A stretch of 64,000 nucleotides of DNA from Bryopsis sp. KO-2023 (taxonomy: Eukaryota; Chlorophyta; Ulvophyceae; Bryopsidales; Bryopsidaceae): the NCBI GenBank assembly GCA_030272585.1, contig BSYQ01000013.1, forward strand, positions 1,178,001 through 1,242,000. Reading direction: 5' to 3'. The notes beneath the pieces were generated by a model, which was not told the DNA's origin, made no database searches, and was given only the letters and a program-made list of their open reading frames with translations. A program made the translations under genes and the position numbers. Every line of letters begins with the position of its first letter. The first letter of the stretch is position 1. Of this stretch, positions 23,293-36,000 are shown in pieces.

Positions 23293-24810
23293 ATGGCGGA
23301 CACCAACGACGGGGACCGAAACAGCCACACGGAGGGACGCAAGATGGGGAGGTGGTCAAGACGTGTCGCGCTCGGCGCCTCTTTTGGGGCCGGATGGATA
23401 ATATACTTCCTGCTCCAGCATCACACGACCTACCACTACTCGAATGTGATGGACTTGTCATTCATGTTTTTCGATGCGAATCGGTCGGGCTACCTGCCGT
23501 GGAACAACAGGATCTACTGGCGTGGAAATTCGGGTGTCCAGGACAAGACGAGAGACTGGCGCCCCTTGGATGGGGGCTATTATGATGCGGGGGACACCAC
23601 GAAATATGGGTTGCCCTTGGCGGTGTCGTTTTCCTTCCTTTCTTGGGGGTTGGTGGATTTCGAGAAGGGCTACAACTGGGGTCAGATCCAGACCGCCAGA
23701 GGAATCATTCGGTGGGCAACTGATTACATGATAAAATGCCACACTGGAGAATTTGAGTTCTACGCCCAAGTTGGGTCGGGCGAGGAGGAACACAAACGCT
23801 GGGCGCGGCCGGAAGACATCTTGAACCACAAAACTCGAATTGGAAATATGGTGAACAAAACGAACCCAGGGTCGGACGTCGTTGGGGCGACCGCCGCTGC
23901 GATGGCGTCTGCGGCGGTGGTGTTCAAATACGCGGATCCAAGCTATGCCGCGGAACTGACGTGGAGGGCTCAGCAACTGTATAATTTCGGGAATACTTAT
24001 CAAGGGTTTTATTCTGACCAAATACCGGATGCGAAGGAGCATTATCGATCGACACACTACAAGGATGACCTCGGTTGGGCGGCGATATGGCTATACCGTG
24101 CAACTGGGCAGTATTGGTATGTGCAGGAGGCGAAGAAACACATCGATAGCACAATGTATGATGGCGTGTTCTACCACACGCTCGCGGTGGATTGGAATTT
24201 CGTAGGCCATCCCGCGTGCCTGCTTCTATACCGCGTTACTCGTGAACAAAAGTATAAAAGATGCGTGGAGACGTACATGGACAGGTGGATTTATGAATTT
24301 CCGCGAACGCCGAAAGGGCTTTCGTATGTAGATTTTGGGAAAGGACACACATCGCTCAGAAACACAGCGAACACGGCGCTTCTGGCGCTCGCGTTCGCTA
24401 AAGATATGAGGGATTTGAAGCAGCCGATGTACAAGGCTTGGACTTACGAGTGTTGGGCACTGTCGCAAATGCGATACATTCTTGGGAGCGGCGGCCGCAG
24501 TTTCGTTGTGGGCTACGGCAAGAACTTCCCCAAAAAACCCCACCACAGAGGAGCCTCCTGTCCGACCAAAGCTTACAATTGTGACTGGTGGGCGTTTTAC
24601 ACGCATCACTGGAATCCTAATCAGCTCACGGGGGCTTTGGTCGGGGGGCCTGACAAGTGGGACAATTTTTACGATGATAGAACGAATTGGCAGCAGAGCG
24701 AGGTGGCCCTGGATTTCAATGCTGCATTCACAGGGGCTCTTGCTCGATTGAATCAAATGGCTAATTCGGAAGGATTCTGGAGGTGCTATTCAGGGACAGG
24801 CTGGTTGTAG
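23293..24810 (+). CDS. GH9 endoglucanase, membrane-anchored, intronless
   Basis: Endo-1,4-beta-glucanase of glycoside hydrolase family 9, an inverting enzyme that cuts cellulose-like glucans. 505 aa in one exon. A cytosolic N-terminus is followed by a hydrophobic segment near residues 24-41 (VALGASFGAGWIIYFLL), then the full (alpha/alpha)6 barrel. The catalytic base region is GGYYDAGDTTKYGLP (DAGD at 98-101). The substrate His motif is PHHRGASCP (about 417-418). The C-terminal catalytic Glu motif is SEVALDFNAAFTGALA (Glu about 470). The arrangement as a type II membrane protein resembles plant KORRIGAN enzymes. A second Met at residue 18 is an alternative start. It is the only full-length host gene here without introns, and a little more GC-rich, so retroposition or horizontal acquisition is possible. 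Confidence 0.94.
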   Translation: MADTNDGDRNSHTEGRKMGRWSRRVALGASFGAGWIIYFLLQHHTTYHYSNVMDLSFMFFDANRSGYLPWNNRIYWRGNSGVQDKTRDWRPLDGGYYDAGDTTKYGLPLAVSFSFLSWGLVDFEKGYNWGQIQTARGIIRWATDYMIKCHTGEFEFYAQVGSGEEEHKRWARPEDILNHKTRIGNMVNKTNPGSDVVGATAAAMASAAVVFKYADPSYAAELTWRAQQLYNFGNTYQGFYSDQIPDAKEHYRSTHYKDDLGWAAIWLYRATGQYWYVQEAKKHIDSTMYDGVFYHTLAVDWNFVGHPACLLLYRVTREQKYKRCVETYMDRWIYEFPRTPKGLSYVDFGKGHTSLRNTANTALLALAFAKDMRDLKQPMYKAWTYECWALSQMRYILGSGGRSFVVGYGKNFPKKPHHRGASCPTKAYNCDWWAFYTHHWNPNQLTGALVGGPDKWDNFYDDRTNWQQSEVALDFNAAFTGALARLNQMANSEGFWRCYSGTGWL

Positions 24811-25879
24811 TGCTTCCCTTCGGCGGCTGGTTGCAAGAGCTGGGCTGTATGTCTCCACTCAGAAAAAGTGGGCTTTCTCTTTTGGATGTTGGAAATAAGA
24901 ACGGCATCCCCTTAATTGCCGTATCTTTGAGAAAGAAACCCACCAAAGTGTTTTCGTTTTTTTTTCTTTCTTTAATCTTTTTCTTTCTTTGGGTGCTTGT
25001 GCCATCCTATTGGTACGAGGACATGTATTTGGACCAGGGGGGGGATGGGGTAGGAAATGGGTTCAAGGAAAGCTAACGACCATGGACTAAATTGGAATCG
25101 TTGACCAAATGGAGGTGTAGGGGTTCAAACCCAACCCCCAACTTCAGTTTTATTCACGCTGAGCATTGCAGGGCCAAAATCTACTCTCATTGATGGAACA
25201 TGTGACGGAAAATGCCAACAAGGAATCGAGATCAAATTGGTGTGGGGGCTTGTAACATGACCTCGCTGGGGTAGCGAGGTGCTCATTTTTTGACAGTCAA
25301 TGAGATGCATCGGGTGGACCAGATGTTTGAGCCAGGCAATTTGCAAAGCGTTCGAGAGAAAAGTATTTTAGTTGAAGTAAATCTAGGGTTTTCAACCAAA
25401 ATCGTAGGGGAAATACTTTGGGATGTGCAGAAAAATTGTAGGCTGTTGTAGGCTTTCCTGGATTGTGGGAAAAAAAACAATAGATGCTCCCCAGTGTGCG
25501 GAGTTTTCCCAGATGAAATCCCATGCTCCTCTGATTATTCCGTTTAATGAAAGAAATTTCTGCCTGTTTTTCTTTTGGGATATATGTTGCTCACAGACTG
25601 AAGGGCTGCATCTGAGTGGGGTTCTCAAAACATTGCCATGCACGAGTGACGAAATGCTTCGAAAAGAAATATCCTGAACTGGGGTTCATTTTTACCCCAA
25701 ACACGTTCTCTTTTCCTCAATCTGGTCCAAACCAGCATGACAAACAACCATGTAACACTACTTCACTAACCTTCCCCCTCGAAAATAAACACCAAAAAGG
25801 CAAGCTGCTCGATTTATCCGTTATTTGTCATCAATTCTCTGCGCAAGCGACCCAGCACCTTTCATAATACAAATTCACT
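24811..25879. other. Intergenic region between convergent GH9 and MINPP1 genes
   Basis: 3' flanks of two convergent genes. No supported gene. A short perfect hairpin (ACCTCGCT...AGCGAGGT) lies near 25,259-25,281. Confidence 0.5.
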
Positions 25880-28800
25880 TCATACAATGCGTGCTTCGCA
25901 ACTACCCCCTTGTACTCCACCACATTCCCCGAAACTCTCCGCCCTCTGTTTCAGCCTCTTCACCACATCCACCAAATCACACTCGGTTTCCTGACACCAA
26001 TCCCCCGTCACAATTTGTTCATTCCAGGAAAATCTAACTTTCGGAGCCCCACCACCCTCTCCGCAGTCATAAAGTGTTGCTAAGAAATTTCCAGCCATGG
26101 GGATGATTCTGGAGGCCCTCCAAAATCGATCCTCTCTTTCTCTGGTGACCATTGGAAAAGGGAGGATTCGTTCAGTGAGGGGTTGGGAGCCGATGCCCAG
26201 CAAGCACAAGAGAGGGTAAATCGTTTCTGCATGTCCAAAATGAAGTCTGACGTTTTCCATGGTGCTGTCCAGAAGTTGTTTTGATGCCACCTGCATAAAA
26301 CCATGGTGGGGAAAATAATTTCAGAAATTGTTCATGGGAATAATTGGAGCGAGGCCAATCCCCCTCCCACACGCAAACAAACAAAATCCCAAAAATATAA
26401 AAGATATTAAAAAAATTGGAAAACATATTTGTGCCCGTAGATTAAAAAAAAATAAAAATAAAAATAAGTCCCAAGAAATGAAATGTGTGGAAAGGAGTAA
26501 TTTAGTTGGGTAATCGCTGGCAGTTTGCACAGTTAGGACTCTAGGTAGTGGCATTTGAATGGACATTGGTCGGCACAGAGGTACCACTTTTTATAGCGTA
26601 AGAATGTGAATTCAACGAATGCTATTTTCTTTCCATTTTTTACAGTTCTTCCCCACCTCCAGTCGATATATCAAATCGTTGAGGAGGGGTCTTGCAATGC
26701 AGCAGTTCAAATTTTCAGAGGGCCCCTTCAAGAAAAAATGGTAGGAATCCTCCATCCACTCCAGCGTTTCCAGTTCTTGTTTGGACAGCAAAGCGCAGCC
26801 TCGATCGATTTCGTCCAACAAGGCACCTTGGGTCTGACATAGAGACATGATGGCATTCGCAACCCATGGCTCCAAACTGCTCCGTTCGAAACCGGCTCGT
26901 TTTTCGATCTCTTTAACAATACTTGGGTAGATTGCCTCTTCCACCCATTCTTTCTGATAAAAAAGCAAAGCAACGTGAATCTCATTGATGTGTATTGCAA
27001 GCCTTTTGTTTTTTTTTGGAATGGGGGGAAAGGGCGATACCGTCAGATTGATGAGGAAAAATAGGATTGCAACAAAAACAGGCATAAAATGAAACAAGGA
27101 TTGAACAAAAACACACTTGTTTTTTTCCTTGGCGTAAAAAACCAGGCAGGAATGACTTCCCAAACCCTCCCCCCCCCCAAGACTAAGAAAGAATACCACA
27201 TTGAAACAGGGGAAAAAAAGTCCTGTGAGATTCTGACTAGATCTTTTTTCACCGAGTTGAAAAAGGAAAAAAAAAAAAAAGTCTTAATCAGTTTGGCAAC
27301 AACAATCTGACTGTACAAAAAAATACACACACGCGTGCTTCAGACTCACAAACTTTTCTTTGTGCTCTTTCGATTTAGTTTTGTATTCGAGGTTTGTTTC
27401 GAAAAACCGCAGCAGCTCGTCTTTTCCCTTCGGAACGGTCATGACCTCCACTTGAGCATCGCCGAACAAACCCTCAACGAAGGACTCAGCACTGCGAATC
27501 GCTCTAGACTTCTGTTTGAAGGATGGGAAAAAAAATAAAATTTAGTTTGAAAAGGGGTGGGGGGGGGGGGCTGCCTACAAATGGCATGATCGGATGATCG
27601 CTAAAAACGAGCATTGTCTTCTGTAAAAGAACCTTTTTCGATTCAAATATCTCAACTGCAATTTGATTAGCAGTTTAATTCGGTGATAAAAAAAAAAAAA
27701 TCCTTTTCGCCTGATTTAGGATGGAAAAGAGGTAAAAGGGCATCGGAAACAGCCCGAAAAAAAAAAATTGCTACAAAAAAATTTTGAACAGAAGGGAAAA
27801 AAAGTAAGAACAAAGGCATATCTCCCCGAAAGATGCATTCTACAGGAAATATCGGAAAATAATACTCATTTTTTATCTTTTTTTTTTTTAATGCAATCGT
27901 GAAAAAATTCAGAAGCAGCCATATCGGCACGGCTACTCGGACATGATACTTACATAGGTCGATCTAACAAAATATTTTGATTTTGAGTAGGGTCCTCCCA
28001 ACAGATCTGGAAATTGTTGGTGTAGACGCTGAGCTAGCATGGTCATCTCCATTTCACCTGATCCACACCACAGAACATTCAAATTTCCCCTTTTAATTCT
28101 TTTCCTAAATACTGAAAACACATAAATCCATATTTGCCACTGCCCTTTTTTTTTCCCCCGAAATGGCAACGAAATGTGCTGAAAAAACACAGAGAAGTAA
28201 AAAAAACATTTATAAAAACTCCATATTGATAAAAAAAAACATGGATCATGCTTTGTTCGAGCGTGTGTGTGTGTGTGTTTTTTTAAACATGGCAAAAAAA
28301 TGAATTATATACAGCTGCATGCAAGTACAATTGTTAACGAATTTTCTGCAGGAACTCTGCGAGATTCACCTTATACGTTTAAAGAATTAAAAAAAAACAA
28401 CTAAACTTTTTGTCGGGTTTTTTTCAAGATAAAGGGGAATCAAAGTGTTCTTGCCCATACCTATAGGATGAAGGGCTCCATCTTTTTCATCGAAAGGCAG
28501 CTCCCAATTTTCCATCCATGGATATTTCTCATAATTCGTTCTGTTCTATCAAACGACATCGACACAAACCAGGCATATCACATATTTTCACCAAATTCCA
28601 TGCCAAATTCAGCGATACATATAAATATATATGCTTTTTATGAGACTTCTACAAGGTACCGTATCATTGCACATAACTATTTTTTATTTTTTTTTGTCCA
28701 TTTTTTTTTTGTGGGGTTCCCTTTTCACCTTGAAAACCCCTTCTAAATTCTTCATCAAGTCGAAGCGCTTGGTGGTCGGCCATCGAGTTCCATGCCTGGC

Positions 28801-29522
28801 CACCATGTACAGGAATTTCGGTTTGCATCCTTTGGGGGACCCGACCGCCGATGACTGGGGAGCTCCATCAAACGATGCCCTTTTCTTATAGATCACCTAC
28901 GGTTGCACCGAAGAAAAAAAGAAAACAAAAAAAACTGAAGTTCGGGGGTGGGGGGGGGAAGAAATGCAAATCTGCTCCAGTTTTGGCAAAAAGAAACTCC
29001 CCCCAGCCTGAATGATTTAAAATAAAAAAATGCCCATGATTTTATTCGCTTCATATTGGGCTGTCACTGTCCAAAGAAAATCCACAGCTCCACATGAGCA
29101 AACTGGAGCATCACTCATTCGTGCAGTGAACGATCGACATCATGTCCCCTTGATTTTCTTGTTGGATGGATTGATTCTATATATTTTTAATTTTTTTTTC
29201 AATTTTTTTTTTAATCAATTCCGTCCCTGGGTGTGGGAACTGAGGCTTTCAGAAAAGGTCATCCATGTCAAATGGCATGCAAGAAACTCACAGATCTTCA
29301 AATTCACAATGCAAAGAGTGCATGTGTCTGACATATCGACCTGGCCCCTCATTGAACAAAAAAAAAAACTGGCAAGCACTGTAGCACTGCTGTATTTTTT
29401 GGTTTTGGCGAAAGCAGACATAGGCCCACCTTGCTCGAAAGAAATTCGCGGGGATCGAATTGGGCAGGTTTCGTCTGACTTAGCAATGGGAGCCCCAAAA
29501 AAACGAAAATGATTCGCAGCAT
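25880..29522 (-). CDS. Multiple inositol polyphosphate phosphatase (MINPP1-like)
   Basis: Histidine acid phosphatase that removes phosphates from inositol polyphosphates such as phytate, in the secretory path or outside the cell. Seven exons in phase give 439 aa: 29430-29522, 28729-28896, 28461-28545, 27954-28057, 27350-27511, 26657-26953, 25880-26290. A signal peptide (MLRIIFVFLGLPLLS) opens the protein; an in-frame Met 21 nt upstream is an alternative. The catalytic RHGTRWP motif (Arg 65, His 66) and the MINPP-type HAET (about 323-326) are present. Family landmarks include YPWMENWELPF, LLGGPYSKSKYFVRSTYKSR, and ASRIIPMAGNFLATLYDC. Length is slightly below the usual 450-490. It is head to head with the receptor kinase gene, 530 bp away. 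Confidence 0.92.
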
Positions 29523-30052
29523 GACTGTGAGATCGAACCGCACCTGCGCTGGAATCCGGACGACCAGCGTTCATTCGCCAAAGGGGCAGACTGGTGAAAT
29601 TACAGAAATGATTCATCATGGGGGCGGCGGAATTTACACACGTGCGCATTGGACTCTTTGCTCAACCCAAGTGATAAAAGATTGGGGTGGAGTGGGGTGG
29701 TGTCCCTGAGTTCACAGAACCCTCTTAAGCAATAACTCTGACCTCCTTTTCCACGCATTTCTTTCATCCGTGTCCCTGAACCCAAACAGGAAACCAAAAA
29801 AACGCTCTTGACTGGAAGGGGTGTGGAACAGCAGCTTTCCTGACAGATGACAAATCACTGTTTTAGCGAAACACACCAAACCAAACTAAAATTTAGTCAA
29901 TTTACATTTAGTAAACCTTTGCTTACTGCCCCATGATCATGATCATTGATCGATCGGTTGATCAAATGTTTTTTCGATCTCCGTCCGTCACGTTCCAGGC
30001 AGCTACTTTTGGGGAAAACTGCGTGTGGTGGGGGCGGAGGATACACTTCCTC
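29523..30052. promoter_or_regulatory. Divergent promoter region, MINPP1 / receptor kinase 1
   Basis: 530 bp between head-to-head starts. No recognised element. A GATCATGATCATTGATCGATCG palindrome-rich block, given here as GATCATGATCATTGATCG, sits near 29,935-29,955. The promoter role is inferred from orientation. Confidence 0.35.
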
Positions 30053-33000
30053 ATGATGAGTTTCAACAACTGCTTGGTCCCCGTTTTTGTTTTGCTTGTT
30101 GGGCGAGCCATCTGTGACGACGGGGTAACCTTGGAAAGCTTCAAGAGAGATAAGTCTGATCTTGCCGAGCGATTCGCCAAAGAAGCTGCTCTCCACGTGA
30201 TCGGCAAGGCCAGGTCGGGGGAGTTCGAGTGTGAGTGCATACACCACACTTGTGGGGATGGGTTCGATATCGAAAACAAGTGCGTGGACATAGGCGCGTC
30301 GGCGGAAGATCATACTTGCCACACGCGGAATGGTTGCACCCCAGTGAAGGTGATCCGAGCCTGATATCTCGCTTCTTCGATCCATCCAAAGACCGCAAAC
30401 CGCACCTCTGTTTGTTATTTATTGGTTTTGGTGGCGCCGCCGTTAGCTGGCGTTAGCTGTTACCTTTTCTCGCTGTGGGGAGGGTCCGTGACGACTTGGC
30501 GCGCGACAGAATGCGTGACGCAGTCACGTAATGTATGTCTGCCTGGGATTTGATGCAGATGGACTCTATTGATGGTTCAATGCCAGAAATCGATCGTTTT
30601 AACCGTGGCCAGCACAGGTTCTAAAAAAGACGATCATGGAATTACACTGTGAGGAAATTCCACCATTCACAAAAATTGCAGCAGAAAACTGTTAAAATCA
30701 GAGAGTGATGCTGTTTTTTTGGCTTCGTTCAATGAACACCATTGGGGGTCAATCGAACCGCTTTGATTTTTTTTGGGATCCGGATCTTGAAGGGTGCCAT
30801 CATATTTTTTAATTTTTTTTTCAGTTGCATTTGGAGCACAGTTTTTTGAGATCCACACCCGAGCAAAAGCTCGACTTTTCAACCAAAGATGACACGACAC
30901 AAGCTTTGATCAATGAAATCTGCCTTTTTAAGGTGAGTTGTTGTTGTTTTCTTTCTTTCTTGTGACGAATCTACTTTTGTTTTCCCCACAGAGAATATCT
31001 GTTCAATGCTATATATTGATACACATTGATATCGTTTTTTTTTTTTTTGTTATGTGCATCTGTGGGCTTCCAAAAGAGTAAAAAAGATGAAACAAGAAAC
31101 AAACTAAATTCCAGTATTCACCATCCAGCTGCCGAGAAATCTCAGCAAAAAGTAACCAGAATTGTTTTTGGGGGGAAAGAAACAATTGCTGGCATTGCCA
31201 TTACTACATATCCTGATATGTACAATGGAGAATTAGGGATTCTTCTCGGTCGAGTTGAAAAAAATATATGTTTGTGTGCATACATTAGTCATTGGATCAA
31301 GCACATATTTTGAGGAATGCAAGCGAGTACGACACAGGCGGCTTCACTGGATGGGCTTATATCGGAATGCCATCCGGGATGATGATGTATGGTGAAGAAA
31401 ATCTTGTTCTTCAATAATATATATATATATATATTTAATTATATTTTAAAACATATATATTTTGTTTTTGTCTTGAAACACCATGTGAAAATCGATTTCG
31501 TTTCAGTCATCAGTCGACATTTGATACAGTCAGATTTGGAATCGGTACCGTTTCTGTTATGGTGTTCCCCTTCAGTTTTTTTTTTTTTTTTGCTTGTTTG
31601 AAAACAGTACAGGAAGGAAAAAAAAAAGGGGGGGGGGGGCCCAACATCTCATACCTCAATCATTGATGTTGGTCCAGTGAATGGTTGTTTTTTTAATTAT
31701 ATAGGACATTCCCTGGGAGAGCGAGGAACAGGTTTGGCAGCGATACTCACGGAGCCTCATGCGAACCTTACGATGCTGTGAGTACATGGGGAAGAGGATC
31801 AGTTTGGGGGGGGGTTGGATCAGTTCTCTGTTTTTTGTTTTTTTTTTAAGGAAAAGTGCCTGGGGCTGCCTTCTGAGGTCCCTGTACATGTACAGCAGCA
31901 CATGTTTTTGCTCCTGTGGTGGATGCCCTTTCTCCATGGCAGAGCCGGTTTCCTTTTTAAAAAGGAATTTTATTTTATTATTATTATTATTATTATTATT
32001 CTTTTTTTTTGGGGGGGGGGGGGGTCAAAAGGGAAACAAGAAAGAAAGCAAAGAAGAGATGTTTTCTGTGTTTGGAAACATATTCTTGACCTGAACTTTT
32101 CTTTTTCTACATATTGTTGCAGACTTTGCGGCCTTGGTTCGCTCCTGCTATGAGCACCAGAAAAGCGCTGGTCATATTGGTCCACTCATCAGGTGCATAT
32201 TTTGAGCCCATTTTGAGACTTTTTCACAAAAAGTGCAGATTGGGTGCTCAATTCTCAGTTCATTTTTGGGAATCACACAAAAACCACATGCGACTACGCA
32301 CGTGAATGCACGTGGGGAGGTAGCGAGAAGAGATATGACTTCACTTGCGCCGCCTCCGCCGCCGTCCCAGTTCGTTCTGTCCAAGCGACAAGTCGTTGCG
32401 TTGCCACGTTTTCCAACAGGTGCTTTGTTTTCCCTGCAGCGACGCAACAGGCGAAGGCAATCGTGGCCAAAGTGTTGACGACTTTAACGTACTCCGACTA
32501 CGTGAGCGTTTTGGTGTCCGATTCTGGGACGCAAGAGCAGAGCATCGTCTTCTGCGACGATGTTGACAAGCCTGAGCACGTTGGCAGCGCAACGCACAAG
32601 CGGGTCCAGAGGGTATGCCTGGAACGTGGAACGCGGGAAAACGTCAAGAGGATGAAAAAACGGCTGGACGAGGGGAGCGTCGCGAGTTTGGTGTCCGCCT
32701 TCGATCACGCGTTCGATCTCCTGGAAACCGTCTCGAAAAAAGACGTCGATAAGGTGAAGCCACCCTCCCTCCTCTCGCCAGGTTCTTCACCCCTCCCTGT
32801 TGATGGAAACTTCTCCGTGAGTTGAAAAGAAACTTGCGTTTTAAAATTTTGAGTGGGAAAACTGTAGGGCTTGCCCCTACAGCACGAGCGATGGTGCAAG
32901 GAACATCGCTAGCAAACCATCACTTTCAAGTGTTTGTTTAAACGAATTTGCTTTTTCCTTGCACAGATGATCTTGTTTATGGCGAGCGACACGTTTTCCC

Positions 33001-36000
33001 CTGAGGCCACGGAAGACGTCCTTCGAGCGGTGGAACGTCGGCAAGATCCTAACGACGCGATTAGCGTGCTGGGGTACAGCTTCGACACCCAGAACTCCGA
33101 CGACGGGCTGGCCCGCCAGCTGTCTTGCGAGAACCACGGCGTTTCAATGACAGTCGACGCCTCGGCAGATATGACGACTTACTTCTCGTTCATTTCGTTG
33201 GCTGCTGAACACGCCGAGGAGGAACCGTCATATGTCCATTTCACGCCTTCCTATGTCGACGCAGGTGGGTGGAAAACACGCACATGTGTGTGGAATTGCA
33301 AGTAACGCGATATTATTTCATATGGCAGCCGTTCTGCATTTTAATATTTTTTTAGTAATCTTAAGGATAGAATTGGTTCGAGGCATCGATTGGGTTATAT
33401 CAGTTAGGTGACGCCTCGGCCGTTCAAGATTATTATTATTATTATTTTCTTGGAAATAAATTTGGAATTCCAAGTTCGTAGGCCATCTTGGGCTGGTGAT
33501 CACGACATCCATGGCAATGTATGAAGAATTCAATTGCTCCGGTTCATCGGGTCAAAAGAGGAGGTTTTTGGGGGTGACTGGAATCGACAAGAAGGTGCAA
33601 GATCTGGAGAAATATGGCCTGAAGGATGCCTACAACGATGCGCTGGATGACATTACGAGGTTGCCCAGCATTTGGGATGTGGAAGGGCTGGACTGTCAAT
33701 TGCAGGTAAACTGTGCATGTGTGGAACAGGGAGGAGAGGGTGGCTCCTGTTTATGATGGGATATTATGGATTCTATGTTTTATAGTACAAGGGCAAGATA
33801 AAATCTGCTTGTTGAAAAGGAAGGTAGAAATTCAGCAGGTCCAAACCCTGCTTTTAGTCCAGGTTGCTGGTGTTGAGGAGGAAGATGGAGCTTGCCCGAA
33901 AAGCACTCATTTCTGTTTCTTTTGCTTTCTCTTTTCTTTTTTTTTTTTTTTTTTGGGGGGGGGGGGGTGGGGAAACAAAGGTAAAAACGTATGGTTGACA
34001 CTCCCTGTTTTTTTGCAAACTGATTTTCAGATTCTTCGCAAAAGGACGGGGTCGGAATGTGCCCAAAAGCTGGATCATGCAGACAAATGCTTCCGTGTGG
34101 GTGATGATCACTACTATTTTATCCCAACAGGGGAAAAAGCAACTTTCGAGGTCGCTCGAAAGAAATGTGCCGACATGGGGGGAAGCATTGTCAGCCCAGA
34201 TTCTTCACAAAAAAGGGCTCTTTTTGCAAGTGTGGTACCCAGGTCGGGGGTCTGGGTTCAACTGCAAAGAGACGATGCTGTGGTGGGGGTTTGGGGGGAG
34301 GTTTTCTGGGGAAACGGAGGCCGCAGGAAAGGGGAGTGTGCAAAGATTGACCCCAGGGGTAGGACCAACAACATTGTACTGCAGGATTGTGATGTGACGC
34401 TGCCCTACATGTGCGAGTTCAGCCAGGAACCGAAAATGTGCAAGGTGATTTTTATTTTATTTGTTTCTGGGGGGTTCTTTCTACAATTTTTTTCTTTTTT
34501 TTTTTGGGGGGGGGGGTGTAGTTCAGTTTTTTTTTTAAGGGGGGAGGGAGGGGAAAGTTTTTGCATATTTTACAGAAACTGGTCCATTGATTTTCAATTT
34601 CAGAAGGATGTGTTGAGAAGAGTGCAAAACTGTTGGACTTTTGCTGATCGGCCATAGCCTGTTGAACTCTGAAGGGGATGCCTTTTCATATCAAAGCAAA
34701 ACTTCAAAAAAATTCGACATTAAAACTGTATTACAGAGCATCCAGTGTTCATATCAGGGTTCCGTTTTAGACCTGGTTGCAGCAGCCGGTGATCTGGATG
34801 TTGCAGAGAAGTGTGAGGAAAAGAATGAGTGCAAGCCTCCTCCTGTCCCCTCCATAAGGGCTCCTGAAGGTGGACCCCTTTGCAATTGGCCCCCTTTCAG
34901 CAGCAACTCCATCTCCACTGAAGAGGAAAGAGTATGCTGCTCGGACGCAGATTACAATAGAACATGTCCACCTTCCCAAGTAGGTACAAATTTAGTATAT
35001 TAGTATTACAGGGTACAAATTTAGTATATTAGTATTACAGAAGAGAAAAGAAAACTATGTGTGAATTATGTGTGCAAATTATGTGTGTATTGACTGCACC
35101 GAAAATTTGCATGTACACACATAATTTACTTTGATTTTTTCTTTTCTCTTTTGTAATACTAATATAATATTCAAATAATGTCCTCATCCATTTATTCTGT
35201 TTTGAATAAAAATAAATAGGAGAAGATTTATTATATTTTTATTTTCAGGGAAGAAAAGATTCAACTGTACAGTATGTGTTATATGTTGATTTTTGTTTCA
35301 AATTCAAGTCTTTTCTGCTGTCGAGTTTTGTTTCAAACCCTTTTGTGATGGCGATGCTGCTCAGGTGACTAATCACTCCAATGACAACCCCAATGACAGA
35401 CATCTGAACATCCTTCTTTCCGGGGCTGCCGTTCTCCTATTATTGATTCTGCTCATCGTCAGCCTCTTTGCGTTTCGTCGATGGATATCCCGGCCCCCCC
35501 AACCAATTCCCATCGCCTCCAACATTCTGAAAATGGGGGAAAGGTTAGGGGGCGGCTTTTCAGGGGAGGTTTATCGGGCTACGTGGATGGAGGAGCAGGT
35601 TGCTGCGAAAGTATTTCATTTCCCTGAGCGGCAAGATGCCAAAAACGAGCTGGTCATTTTCCGGACATTGCCTCAACACCCAAATATCATTCGGTGAGGA
35701 TCATTACATGGATTTGAAGAAATGTACCCTCCCTCCCCCCCCCTTTGTAAAAAAAAAATGAACAAGAAAAAAAAAAACAAAAGGTTGAAGAGAGGTGGGC
35801 CTATGTTTTGGTTCTGATGCTGAAATTTTTACCTGAACGGGAGAAAAGACAGTTTCTGTAAAAATGAGGTGGTTTGACTTTTTTTAGATTGCTTATTTTG
35901 CTTGGTTGATGGTGTTGTGTTCAGTTGTATTGGGATTCGAGATGGAAATGAAGAGGGCACCGTCACTCTGATTCTGGAGCTCATGGACATGAACCTGGAG

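Noticed and set aside
22782..23461. Minus-strand frames upstream of GH9 as a full gene
   Set aside because: Partly protein-like but without splice logic or known family; kept only as a low-confidence segment.
23458..24756. Long antisense frames over the GH9 gene
   Set aside because: Shadow frames of a GC-richer single exon; all GH9 motifs read on the plus strand.
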